Shown here: piece after piece, positions 8,559 to 17,084 of the stretch
Numbering within the stretch: position 1 is the first letter of the stretch
Layout: the number at the start of each line of letters is the position of its first letter
Source of the DNA: Reyranella sp.
GTDB lineage: Bacteria > Pseudomonadota > Alphaproteobacteria > Reyranellales > Reyranellaceae
Length of the DNA: 52,579 bases
Direction: 5' to 3'
Assembly (NCBI RefSeq): GCF_030651995.1
Contig: NZ_JAUSBN010000050.1
Span: 1-52,579 of the forward strand
Translations under genes and position numbers: made by a program
The notes under the pieces: model-generated
What the model was told of the DNA's origin: nothing
Database searches by the model: none
Seen by the model: the letters and a program-made list of their open reading frames with translations, nothing else

Positions 8559-11500
8559 ATGTCGCTGAATGAGCCGGTTCCCCAACCGCCCCTGAAACCC
8601 ATCGTCGGCAATCTCACGGAATTGCAGGGTGGCTGTCCGGTCCAGAGCCTCATGGCGCTCGCCCGCACCTACGGGCCGTACTTCAAGCTCACGATCATGG
8701 ACCGCGACGTCCATGTCGCCAGTTCGCAGGAGCTGGTCAACGAGCTGTGCGACGAGACGCGGTTCGGCAAGCGCATCCAGGGGGCGCTGAAGGAGATCCG
8801 GGCGGTTGCCGGCGACGGGCTGTTCACGGCCTATGGCCACGAGCCCAACTGGGCGAAGGCGCATCGTATTCTCGTTCCGGCGTTCGGGCCGATCGCCATC
8901 CGCGGCATGTTCGACAGGATGCTCGACATCGCCGACCAGATGTTCGTGCGCTGGGAGCGGTTCGGGCCCAGCGCCGTCATCGAGGTCGCCGACAACATGA
9001 CGCGCCTCACGCTCGACACGATCGCCCTCTGCGCCTTCGATTATCGCTTCAACAGCTTCTACCAGGACGACATGCATCCCTTCGTTTCCGCCATGGTGGG
9101 AACGCTGCAGGAAGCCTCGAACCGCGCGCGCCGGCCGAAGCTGCTGAGCAACCTCATGCTGTCCAAGGCGCGCCAGTTCCAGGCCGACAAGGAGTTGATG
9201 GACCAGGTCGCGCGCGAACTCATCGCCGAGCGGCGGCGCGATCCGAAGGGCAACGAGAAGAACGACCTGCTCAATCTGATGCTCAACGGCGTCGATCCCG
9301 TCACCGGCGAAAAGCTGAGCGACGAGAACATCGGCTATCAGATGATCACCTTCCTGATCGCCGGTCACGAGACCACGAGCGGGCTTCTGTCCTTCGCGAC
9401 CTATCTGCTGCTCAAGAATCCCGACGTCCTCCAGAAGGCGCGGGCCCTCGTCGACGAGGTGCTCGGCGAGGAGGTGCCGCGCGTCGAGCATCTGGCACAG
9501 CTTCGGTACATCGAGCAGATCCTGATGGAGAGCCTGCGTATCTGGCCGACCGCTTCGGTGTTCTCCGTCAGCCCGCACAAGGACACGGTGCTGGCCGGGA
9601 AGTACCCGCTCACGACCAAGGACATCGTGATGGTCCTCGAGCCGATGCTCCATCGCGACCCCAAGGTCTGGGGCGACGACGTGGAAGCGTTCAGGCCCGA
9701 GCGCTTCGCCCCCGAGAATGCCAGCCAGTTGCCGCCGAATGCCTGGAAACCCTTCGGCAATGGCGCGCGGGCCTGTATCGGGCGGCCCTTCGCCATGCAG
9801 GAAGCCCAGCTCGTCCTCATCCTGATGCTGCAGCGCTTCGATTTCGTGCTCGACGACCCGTCCTACACGTTGAAGATCCACGAGACGCTGACGCTCAAGC
9901 CCGAAGGGCTGCGCATCCGTGCGCGGGCGCGCCGCACGGGAACGTCGTTGCGGCGCAGCGCCGTGCCATCGACGCCGCAGAAGGCGCTGACGCCGCAGCC
10001 CGCTCGGCGCCCGGCCGCGGATGCCGCCACCACGCCGCTGTTGATCCTGTATGGCAGCAATACCGGTTCGTCGGAGGCCTTCGCCAACCGCATCGCCGAC
10101 GAGGCGCCGGCCAACGGCTTCGCGCCGACCGTGGCGGCGATGGACGACTATGCGGGCAACCTGCCGCGCGAGGGGGCGATCGTCGTGGTCACGGCGTCCT
10201 ACGAAGGCCAGCCGCCGGACAATGCCCGCCAGTTCGTCTCCTCTGTCGAGGCGCTGCAGGAGGGCGCGTTGGCCGGCGCGCGCTTCGCGGTGTTCGGATG
10301 CGGCAACCGGCAATGGGCGCGCACCTACCAGGCGGTTCCCAAGCGAGTCGATGCAGCCTTGGCCAGGGCCGGCGCCACACGCCTTGCCGAGCGCGGCGAG
10401 ACGGATTCGGGCGGCGACTTCTTCGGCGCCTTCGACGAATGGTGGGCGGGCTTCCTGCCGCGCCTGCGCGAGGCGCTGGGCAAGGAGGCTGCGGCTGCGC
10501 CGGCCGCGTCCGGTCTGCAGGTCGAGTACGTCAAGGACGGTCGCGAGGGCGCGCTGCGGCTGGGTGACCTGCAACGCGGCATCGTGGTCGAGAACCGCGA
10601 GCTGGTGGACATGAGCGCGCCCAATGCGCGGTCGAAGCGGCACCTGGAATTCTCGCTGCCCGCCGGGATGAGCTACCGCGCGGGCGACTATCTGGCCGTG
10701 CTGGCGACGAATCCCCAGGAGCTGGTCGATCGCGTGCTGCGCCGCTTCGGGCTGGCGCGCGACACGCTCGTGGTGCTTCGTCGCGAGGGCGCGGCCAGCC
10801 TGCCGATCGGCCGGCCCGTCAGCTGCGGCGAGCTGCTGTCCAACTATGTGGAACTGGCCCAGCCCGCGACGCGCGCCCAGGTGGCTGCGCTCGCCGCGGC
10901 CACGCCCTGTCCGCCCGAGCAGGCCGAACTGGAGGCGATGGCGGGCGAGGCCCACGGCACGCTGGTGCTGAAGCCACGGTGCAGCGTCCTCGACCTGCTG
11001 GACCGCTTCCAGTCCTGCGCCCTGGGCTTCGGTCCCTATCTCGACATGCTGCCGCCCATGCGGGCCCGGCAGTATTCGATCTCGTCGTCGCCGCTGTGGA
11101 AGCCCGACCACGTCACCCTGACGGTCGCCGTGGTCGATGCGCCGGCCTACTCGGGAACCGGCACCTTCCGCGGCGTGGCCTCGTCCTACCTGGCGCATCT
11201 GCAGCCGGGCGACCGGATCTCGCTCGCGGTGCGCCCGTCCAACGCCCGCTTCCATCCGCCGGCGGATCCCAGGACACCGCTCATCCTGATCTGCGCCGGC
11301 TCCGGCATCGCGCCGTTTCGTGGCTTCCTGCAGGACCGCGCGACGCAGAAGCAGGGCGGCCAGGATGTGGGACCGGCCTTGCTCTTCTTCGGCACTAACC
11401 ATGAAGGCGTCGACTATCTCTATCGCGACGAACTCGAGCAATGGCAGGCGGCGGGCGTCGTCACGGTCCTGCCGGCCTTCTCGCTGCAGCCTCGCGGTGA

Positions 11501-11735
11501 GGTGTCGTTCGTGCAGCATCGGGTGTGGGAGGAACGCGCCCGCATCGTGGAACTCTTCCGGCAGGGCGGCAGCGTCTTTGTCTGCGGCGACGGGCAATAC
11601 ATGGCGCCGGCCGTGCGCGAGACGCTGGTGCGAATCTATCGCGAGGCCTCGGGCGCCAGCGAGGCCGATGCCCAGAAGTGGGGCGAGATCGTCGAACACG
11701 AGCACGGGCGCTACGTTTCCGACGTCTTCGCCTGA
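8559..11735 (+). CDS. Self-sufficient cytochrome P450/NADPH-P450 reductase fusion (CYP102 type)
   Basis: The 1058-residue single-chain monooxygenase has the P450BM3 layout: heme domain (1-465), linker, FMN flavodoxin domain (about 493-640) with ILYGSNTGSSE, then FAD and NADPH domains with RQYSISSSP (about 838), GSGIAPFRGFLQ and FVCGDGQ. In the heme domain, AGHETTS is at 268-274, ESLR follows, and FGNGARACIGR carries the proximal Cys406. Phe89 in GDGLFT corresponds to BM3 Phe87. By family it hydroxylates medium- or long-chain fatty acids near the omega end. GAAGG precedes the ATG by 9 bases. It is divergent from the acyl-CoA synthetase, and no adjacent regulator is seen. Confidence 0.95.
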   Translation: MSLNEPVPQPPLKPIVGNLTELQGGCPVQSLMALARTYGPYFKLTIMDRDVHVASSQELVNELCDETRFGKRIQGALKEIRAVAGDGLFTAYGHEPNWAKAHRILVPAFGPIAIRGMFDRMLDIADQMFVRWERFGPSAVIEVADNMTRLTLDTIALCAFDYRFNSFYQDDMHPFVSAMVGTLQEASNRARRPKLLSNLMLSKARQFQADKELMDQVARELIAERRRDPKGNEKNDLLNLMLNGVDPVTGEKLSDENIGYQMITFLIAGHETTSGLLSFATYLLLKNPDVLQKARALVDEVLGEEVPRVEHLAQLRYIEQILMESLRIWPTASVFSVSPHKDTVLAGKYPLTTKDIVMVLEPMLHRDPKVWGDDVEAFRPERFAPENASQLPPNAWKPFGNGARACIGRPFAMQEAQLVLILMLQRFDFVLDDPSYTLKIHETLTLKPEGLRIRARARRTGTSLRRSAVPSTPQKALTPQPARRPAADAATTPLLILYGSNTGSSEAFANRIADEAPANGFAPTVAAMDDYAGNLPREGAIVVVTASYEGQPPDNARQFVSSVEALQEGALAGARFAVFGCGNRQWARTYQAVPKRVDAALARAGATRLAERGETDSGGDFFGAFDEWWAGFLPRLREALGKEAAAAPAASGLQVEYVKDGREGALRLGDLQRGIVVENRELVDMSAPNARSKRHLEFSLPAGMSYRAGDYLAVLATNPQELVDRVLRRFGLARDTLVVLRREGAASLPIGRPVSCGELLSNYVELAQPATRAQVAALAAATPCPPEQAELEAMAGEAHGTLVLKPRCSVLDLLDRFQSCALGFGPYLDMLPPMRARQYSISSSPLWKPDHVTLTVAVVDAPAYSGTGTFRGVASSYLAHLQPGDRISLAVRPSNARFHPPADPRTPLILICAGSGIAPFRGFLQDRATQKQGGQDVGPALLFFGTNHEGVDYLYRDELEQWQAAGVVTVLPAFSLQPRGEVSFVQHRVWEERARIVELFRQGGSVFVCGDGQYMAPAVRETLVRIYREASGASEADAQKWGEIVEHEHGRYVSDVFA

Positions 11736-11805
11736 ACCCCGGCGGGGGCAGGGCTTTCGCATAGGGCCCGGAAAAGCCGGAATAGTTGGCGTTCCTAAGG
11801 AGGCA

Positions 11806-11904
11806 AAAGGTCCCTCACTGCGTTCGGGATGACAATTTTGTTGAGATTTAAGCAGTGCGCCGATCCAACAAGTGGTGTCATCCCGAACGCAGTGAGGGAC
11901 CTTT
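11806..11904. repeat. Palindromic repeat, family 1, inward pair (copy A)
   Basis: A perfect 29-bp inverted repeat: the left arm at 11806-11834 starts AAAGGTCCCTCACTGCG and the right arm at 11876-11904 ends GTGAGGGACCTTT. The 41-bp centre contains a TTTTGTTG...CCAACA-like sub-stem. Related copies lie at 11903-12011, 23168-23237 and 33871-33968. It fills the gap after the P450 gene and has no coding potential. It is a REP/MITE-like element. Confidence 0.85.
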
Positions 11905-12011
11905 GTCATCCAGGGCGGGGGTTACCCCGCCCGTGATGACAATGTTGTTGGGATTTGCGCAGTGCGCTGAACAAACAAATGGTGTCATCCCGAGCGTAGA
12001 GAGGGACCTTT
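11903..12011. repeat. Palindromic repeat, family 1, degenerate copy B
   Basis: Copy B shares the right arm (TGTCATCCCGAGCG...GGGACCTTT, 11983-12011) and a centre nearly identical to copies A and C. Its left arm is replaced by a different hairpin in which TTGTCATC and GATGACAA flank GGGCGGGG/CCCCGCCC (about 11903-11942). Copies A and B together occupy most of the 382-bp gap between the P450 gene and prpE; no gene is seen there. Confidence 0.75.
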
Positions 12012-12117
12012 GCCTGATATGCGATAGCCCGTCCCTGCGAGTCGGTTTCACATAACCACATTGCGACGGGCCGGGGGCGGGGCTAAGCCAAGGGCGGAAA
12101 CGCAGAGGATGCCGGTC

Positions 12118-14028
12118 ATGGCTGTTGGCGACGAATATCGTGCGCTGCATGCGCGGTCGCTCCAGGATCCCGAGGGATTCTGGGCCGAGCAGGCGGCGGC
12201 GATCGACTGGACGAAGCGCTGGGACAAGGTGCTCGACGGGACGAAGCCGCCTTTCTATCGCTGGTTCGAGGGCGGCGAGCTCAACGCCTGTCACAATGCG
12301 CTCGACCGGCATGTCGACGGCGGCCGCGCCGAGCAGGCGGCGCTGATCTACGATTCGCCGCTCACCAACACGAAGAAGACCTTCACCTATCGCGAGCTGC
12401 GCGACCAGGTGGCGCGCATCGCCGGGATGATCGCGGCTGAGGGCGTGGGCAAGGGCGATCGCGTCATCCTCTACATGCCGATGATCCCCGAAGCGGTGAT
12501 GGCGATGCTCGCCTGCGCACGGCTGGGCGCGATCCATTCGGTGGTGTTCGGCGGCTTCGCGGCCAAGGAACTGTCGAGCCGCATCGACGATTGCGCGCCG
12601 AAGCTGATCCTCACCGCCTCGTGCGGCATCGAGCCGTCGCGCATCGTTCAGTACAGGCCGCTGGTCGACCAGGCGATCGAGCAGGCCAAACACAAGGTGC
12701 CGCGGGTCATCCTGCTGCAGCGGCCGCAATGTGCGGCGACAATGGTTCCCGGGCGCGACCTCGACTGGAACGAGGCGCTCGCCACCGCGCAGCCGGCGCC
12801 TTGCGTGCCGGTGAAGGCCACCGATCCACTCTACATCCTCTACACGTCGGGCACGACCGGCCAGCCCAAGGGCGTGGTGCGCGACACCGGCGGCTACTGC
12901 GTGGCGCTCGCCTGGTCGATGAAGAACCTCTACGGCGTCCAGCCGGGCGAGGTGTACTGGTGCGCCTCGGACGTGGGTTGGGTCGTGGGCCACAGCTACA
13001 TCGTCTACGGGCCGCTGATCCACGGCGCGACAACGATCCTCTACGAGGGCAAGCCGGTCGGCACGCCCGACGCCGGCGCTTTCTGGCGCGTGATCTCCGA
13101 GCACAAGGCCATGGCGCTGTTCACCGCGCCAACGGCCTTCCGGGCGATCAAGCGCGAGGACCCTGAAGGCAAGCTGCTTGGGCAGTACGACCTCTCGAAC
13201 TTCCGCACGCTGTTCCTGGCCGGCGAGCGCGGCGATCCGCCGACCGTCGAATGGGCGCAGAAGCTTTTAGGCGTGCCGGTGGTCGATCACTGGTGGCAGA
13301 CCGAGACCGGCTGGGCGATCTGCGGCAACTTCCAGGGCCTCGACCCGATGCCGGTGAAGCTCGGCTCGACCTCGGTGCCGTCGCCGGGCTGGCATCTCGA
13401 CGTGCTGGACGAGAACGGCAAGCCGATGAAGCCCGGCGAGGTCGGCGCGCTGGCCGGCAAGCTGCCGTTGCCGCCGGGAACCTTTCCGACGCTGTGGAAC
13501 GCCGACGATCGCTACAGGCAGAGCTACATGAGCGAGTTCCCCGGCTACTATAAAACCGGGGACGCCGGCTTCATCGATCAGGATGGCTACGTCTCGGTGA
13601 TGACCCGCGTGGACGATGTGATCAACGTCGCCGGTCATCGCCTCTCGACGGGTCAGATCGAGGAGGTGCTGGGCGCGCACAACGATGTCGCCGAATGCGC
13701 CGTGATCGGCATCGCCGACGAGTTGAAAGGGCAGGTGCCCCTCGGCTTCCTGGTGTTGAAGGCTGGCGTCAACCGGCCGCCGCAGGAGATCACCGCTGAG
13801 GTCGTGCAGATGGTGCGCGACCGCATCGGTCCCGTCGCTTTCTTCAAGAGCGCGCTGGTCGTGCAGCGGCTGCCCAAGACACGCTCGGGCAAGATCCTGC
13901 GTGGCACGATGCAGAAGATGGCGGACAGCCAGCCGTGGACCCTGCCGGCCACGATCGAGGATCCGGCGGTGCTGGAAGAAATCAAGGACGGCCTGAAGAC
14001 GGCCGGTTTTGCAAACAAGCAGGAGTAG
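12118..14028 (+). CDS. prpE: Propionyl-CoA synthetase
   Basis: This 636-residue AMP-forming ligase of the acetyl/propionyl-CoA synthetase subfamily activates propionate or another short acid. Motifs are YTSGTTGQPKG (242-252) followed by VVRDTGGY, typical of PrpE, then DHWWQTETGW, YKTGDAG and the SGKILRGTM loop with acylatable Lys592. I chose the ATG at 12118 because AGAGG lies 9 bases upstream; TTG 12061 and ATG 12109 are alternatives. The next gene starts 2 bases after the stop, so the two form an operon. The Lys may be controlled by acetylation, as in the family. Confidence 0.92.
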   Translation: MAVGDEYRALHARSLQDPEGFWAEQAAAIDWTKRWDKVLDGTKPPFYRWFEGGELNACHNALDRHVDGGRAEQAALIYDSPLTNTKKTFTYRELRDQVARIAGMIAAEGVGKGDRVILYMPMIPEAVMAMLACARLGAIHSVVFGGFAAKELSSRIDDCAPKLILTASCGIEPSRIVQYRPLVDQAIEQAKHKVPRVILLQRPQCAATMVPGRDLDWNEALATAQPAPCVPVKATDPLYILYTSGTTGQPKGVVRDTGGYCVALAWSMKNLYGVQPGEVYWCASDVGWVVGHSYIVYGPLIHGATTILYEGKPVGTPDAGAFWRVISEHKAMALFTAPTAFRAIKREDPEGKLLGQYDLSNFRTLFLAGERGDPPTVEWAQKLLGVPVVDHWWQTETGWAICGNFQGLDPMPVKLGSTSVPSPGWHLDVLDENGKPMKPGEVGALAGKLPLPPGTFPTLWNADDRYRQSYMSEFPGYYKTGDAGFIDQDGYVSVMTRVDDVINVAGHRLSTGQIEEVLGAHNDVAECAVIGIADELKGQVPLGFLVLKAGVNRPPQEITAEVVQMVRDRIGPVAFFKSALVVQRLPKTRSGKILRGTMQKMADSQPWTLPATIEDPAVLEEIKDGLKTAGFANKQE

Positions 14029-14030
14029 AT

Positions 14031-15545
14031 ATGAGTCTCGACATCAACCGCCCCGACCTCACCGTCGGCGTCGTGGGAACCGGCGCCATGGGCCGCGGCA
14101 TCGCTCAGGTCACCGCGCAGGGCGGCATGAAGGCCATCATGTATGACGCGGCACCCGGCGGTGCGGCAAAGGCCAAGGCGGCGATTCTCGACACCTTGAA
14201 GGGGCTGGTGGCCAAGGGCCGGTTGACCGATGCGGACCTCGCGAAGACCGATGCCAATCTCGGCGTTGCCGAGAAGATCGAGGACCTGAAGGGCTGCCAC
14301 GTCGTCGTCGAGGCGGTGTTCGAGAATCTCGAAGTGAAGCAGAAGCTGTTCGGAGAGCTCGAGGCGGTGATCGCTCCCGACGCCATCCTGGCGTCCAACA
14401 CCTCCTCGATTCGCATCGCCTCGATCGCGCGCGCGCTCAAGCATCGCGATCGCGTCTGCGGCATGCACTATTTCAATCCCGTGCCGCTGATGAAGCTGGT
14501 CGAGGTCATCCGCGCCGCCGACACCGCGCAGTGGGTGGTCGACGCCATGGTGGCGCTGGGCAAGCGCCAGACCCGCGTGCCTGTGGTCGTGGGCGACACG
14601 CCGGGCTTCCTGGTCAATCTCGGCGGCACCGCGATCGGCACCGAGGGCCTGCGCATCATGCAGGAGGGCAGGGCGACGCCGTCGCAGGTCGACGCCGTGA
14701 TGCGCGACACCTGTGGCTTCCGGATGGGCCCGTTCGAGCTGATGGACCTCACCGGCATCGACGTGAACTTCCCGGCGCGCAAGATCATCTACGAGGGCTT
14801 CTTCCACGACCGGCGCATGACGCCCAGCCCCTATCACGAGAGCCTCTATGCGGCGGGCAGGCTCGGCCGCAAGACCGGCGGCGGCTGGTACGGCTACGAC
14901 GAGAAGGGCGCGAAGATCGACGCCGGTGCCGACCATCCGACCTCGCATGTGCCGGCATCGAGCGTCGTCATCATGGACACGCACAACACCAAGCTGCTCA
15001 GCCTCGTCAGCGCCGACGGTGCGAAGATGCTGGCGGCCGACGACGGCAAGAGCCCGATTCTCGTGGCGCCGATCGGCAAGGACTGCACCACCACCGCGAT
15101 CGAACTGGGCCTCGACCCGAAGCGCACCGTCGCGGTCGACCTGACCGGCGACGTGTCCAAGCGCATCACCATCATGATGGCGCCGGGTTTCGATCCGGCC
15201 ATCCGCAACGCCACCGTGGCGCTGCTCGCCAGGTCCGGCACCAAGGTGACGGTGATCAAGGACTCGCCCGGCTTCATCGCCCAGCGCATGTGTTCGATGA
15301 TCGCCAACCTGGGCTGCGAGATGGCGATGATCGGCATCGCCTCGGCCGCCGACGTCGACACCGCGATGACGCTCGGCCTCAACTATCCGCGCGGGCCGCT
15401 GGCGCTGGCCGACTGGCTGGGCGTCAAGGAGTGCCACGAGATCCTGGTGCAGATCCAGGCGATCACCGGCGACGACCGTTATCGCCCCAGCCAGTGGCTG
15501 CGCCGCCGCGCGATGCTGGGGCTCAGCGCCACCACGGTCGAATAG
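14031..15545 (+). CDS. 3-hydroxyacyl-CoA dehydrogenase (PaaH-like)
   Basis: This 504-residue NAD-dependent enzyme oxidises 3-hydroxyacyl-CoA to 3-ketoacyl-CoA. It has the Rossmann motif GVVGTGAMGRGIAQ (13-26), the SNTSS segment, the HYFNPVPLMKLVEV block with the catalytic His, and two C-terminal 3HCDH domains. That is longer than the roughly 300-residue single-domain enzymes and fits the PaaH/PhaC group of the phenylacetate route. AGGAG overlaps the prpE stop region and precedes the ATG by 5 bases. It shares an operon with prpE. Confidence 0.9.
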   Translation: MSLDINRPDLTVGVVGTGAMGRGIAQVTAQGGMKAIMYDAAPGGAAKAKAAILDTLKGLVAKGRLTDADLAKTDANLGVAEKIEDLKGCHVVVEAVFENLEVKQKLFGELEAVIAPDAILASNTSSIRIASIARALKHRDRVCGMHYFNPVPLMKLVEVIRAADTAQWVVDAMVALGKRQTRVPVVVGDTPGFLVNLGGTAIGTEGLRIMQEGRATPSQVDAVMRDTCGFRMGPFELMDLTGIDVNFPARKIIYEGFFHDRRMTPSPYHESLYAAGRLGRKTGGGWYGYDEKGAKIDAGADHPTSHVPASSVVIMDTHNTKLLSLVSADGAKMLAADDGKSPILVAPIGKDCTTTAIELGLDPKRTVAVDLTGDVSKRITIMMAPGFDPAIRNATVALLARSGTKVTVIKDSPGFIAQRMCSMIANLGCEMAMIGIASAADVDTAMTLGLNYPRGPLALADWLGVKECHEILVQIQAITGDDRYRPSQWLRRRAMLGLSATTVE

Positions 15546-15596
15546 GGCGGTCGAATAGCGTTCGGTGGGAACAGCGCCGCTGCATCGTCGTTCAAT

Positions 15597-15617
15597 CCCC
15601 TGCAGTCTTTGCAGGGG
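15597..15617 (+). promoter_or_regulatory. Hairpin covering the ribosome-binding site of the next gene
   Basis: CCCCTGCA (15597-15604) and TGCAGGGG (15610-15617) form a perfect 8-bp stem around a five-base loop. The second arm contains the AGGGG Shine-Dalgarno sequence of the gene starting at 15624. In mRNA the stem would hide that site, so translation could be restrained or temperature-responsive. No T tract follows, so a terminator is less likely. Confidence 0.4.
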
Positions 15618-15623
15618 AACCCG

Positions 15624-16190
15624 ATGATGCGACGCACATGGACGGCGGTCGGCCTGGCGCTGGTGGTTGGCGCCACCGCCGGGGCCGTGCAGGCTCAATC
15701 GCTGACCAATGAGAACCTGCTCGTGGGCATGCCGCAGGGGTTCAAGCTCGGCTTCAAGGACTCGAAGAACGGCATGAACATGCAGGAGTTCATTCCGGTG
15801 GGTGAGACGGTGCAGAACTGGACGGAGATGGTCACCGTCCAGGTGTTCCTCAGCCGCAAGGACCTTCAGCCGGTGCCGTTTCTCGGCGCCATGCAGCAAC
15901 AGTGGGCGGGCGCCTGCAAGGGCAGCACCGCGACGCCGCTCGCGACCGGCAAGGTGAACGGCTACGACGCCGCCTCGGTCCTCCTGCGCTGTCCGCTGGT
16001 GGCGTCGACCGGCAGGCCGGAGACGACGATGCTTACGGCAATCAAGGGCAACGACAGTTTTTACGTCGTGCAGCGCGCCGTGCGCTCGGTCCCGACGCCG
16101 GAGCGCCTGGAGACGATGAAGAAGTACATCGCGAGCGTCAGCGTCTGCGATTCGCGCCTGCCGTCGCGGGCCTGCCCGACCGTCAAATAG
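15624..16190 (+). CDS. Secreted protein of unknown function
   Basis: This 188-residue protein has a clear Sec signal peptide: MMRRTW, a hydrophobic AVGLALVVGATAGAV core, and an AQA-like cleavage site near residue 25. I do not recognise the mature domain. It has two Cys in the middle (ACKG, LLRCPL) and two near the C-terminus (SVCDS, SRACP), which could pair in the periplasm. ATG 15624 is preferred over ATG 15627 because AGGGG lies about 7 bases upstream. The ribosome-binding site lies inside a stable hairpin. The end of the gene carries a short tandem duplication including the stop codon. Confidence 0.7.
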   Translation: MMRRTWTAVGLALVVGATAGAVQAQSLTNENLLVGMPQGFKLGFKDSKNGMNMQEFIPVGETVQNWTEMVTVQVFLSRKDLQPVPFLGAMQQQWAGACKGSTATPLATGKVNGYDAASVLLRCPLVASTGRPETTMLTAIKGNDSFYVVQRAVRSVPTPERLETMKKYIASVSVCDSRLPSRACPTVK

Positions 16191-16214
16191 CGACGGTCAA
16201 ATAGCGCGCGCGGC

Positions 16215-16961
16215 TCAAGCCAGAGTCAGGATCAGCGGCCCGCGACGGGTCGCGACCAAGGTGTGCTCGTACTGCACCGTGGCCTCACGCAGCGGCGGGC
16301 GCAGGGTCCAGCCATCGTCCATTTCTTCGACATGGTCAGCGCCCAGCGACAGGAATGGCTCGATCGTGAAGACCAGGCCTTCGGTGATCTTCCGGCGGTC
16401 GTGCTTCTCGTACCAGGTCGGGATTTCCGACGGCTCGTCGTGCAGCGAATGCCCGATGCCGTGGCTCGCCAGATTGGGGATCAGGCTGTAGCCGTTTTTC
16501 TGCGCGAAGGTCTCGATCGACCGCCCGATCTCGTTCAACCGGACGCCCGGCTTCACGGCCCTGATGCCGGCCCACATGGCGCGCCGGCCATCCTCGCAGA
16601 GGCGTTCGATGCGCGGGCTGGTCGGCGGGACGGCGAAGCTCGCGCCGGTATCGCCGAAATAGCCGTCCAGCTCGGCCGAAACGTCGATGTTGATCAGGTC
16701 GCCGGCCTTGATGATCGTGTCGTCCGGGATGCCGTGGGCGCAGTCGGGGCCGACCGAGATGCAGGTCGCGCCCGGAAAGTCGTAGGTGAGTTCCGGCGCC
16801 GAGCGTGCGCCTTCCTTCTCCAGCAGGGCGCGTCCGAGATCGTCCAGTTCCCGCGTGGTCATGCCGGGCTCCAGCGCCTCGCCCATGGCGGTGAGGGTGC
16901 GGGCCACCAGCCTGCCGACGGCGCGCAGCTTCTCCAGCTGCTCTTCATTTTCGATGGTCAT
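16215..16961 (-). CDS. map: Type I methionine aminopeptidase
   Basis: This 248-residue enzyme removes the initiator methionine from nascent proteins. The pita-bread fold's metal ligands are visible in order: Asp in NIDVSAELDG, Asp in GDTG, His in HGIGHSLHDEP, Glu in TIEPFLSLG and Glu in QYEHTLV. The length is that of bacterial type I enzymes without extension. The start ATG at 16959-16961 is followed by TIENEEQLEKLRAVG, the usual opening, and GAGGGG lies immediately upstream. It is divergent from the acyl-CoA dehydrogenase gene. It may be a second, non-ribosomal-operon copy. Confidence 0.94.
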   Translation of the reverse strand: MTIENEEQLEKLRAVGRLVARTLTAMGEALEPGMTTRELDDLGRALLEKEGARSAPELTYDFPGATCISVGPDCAHGIPDDTIIKAGDLINIDVSAELDGYFGDTGASFAVPPTSPRIERLCEDGRRAMWAGIRAVKPGVRLNEIGRSIETFAQKNGYSLIPNLASHGIGHSLHDEPSEIPTWYEKHDRRKITEGLVFTIEPFLSLGADHVEEMDDGWTLRPPLREATVQYEHTLVATRRGPLILTLA

Positions 16962-16979
16962 CGCCCCTCCGAGCCGCCG

Positions 16980-17008
16980 TTGACGTTTACGTAAAGGTAA
17001 ACTACCTA
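16980..17008 (+). promoter_or_regulatory. Promoter with embedded palindrome upstream of acyl-CoA dehydrogenase
   Basis: TTGACG (16980-16985) and TACCTA (17003-17008) are 17 bp apart. The spacer contains GTTTAC and GTAAAC as an inverted repeat (16985-17002), overlapping the palindrome TTTACGTAAA (16986-16995). Operators inside the spacer are typical of MerR-family activators, and LiuR-type MerR proteins control acyl-CoA degradation genes in proteobacteria. The regulator is not in this window; the assignment is inference. Confidence 0.4.
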
Positions 17009-17084
17009 CCTTGGGCTGGCGGACCAACCGCCGGCGGCCCACAGTCCCTTCAAGAAGACTGACCATCCTGATCGTTGGAGGACG

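Noticed and set aside
8502..11909. Minus-strand open frame of 1135 codons opposite the P450 gene
   Set aside because: It mirrors the codon-position GC bias of the real gene, is rich in Arg/His/Ala/Gln and shows no family motif. The plus-strand product is an intact CYP102 fusion.
12061..12117. TTG start extending prpE by 19 residues
   Set aside because: The extra residues are unlike PrpE, TTG has no ribosome-binding site, and ATG 12118 has AGAGG at good spacing.
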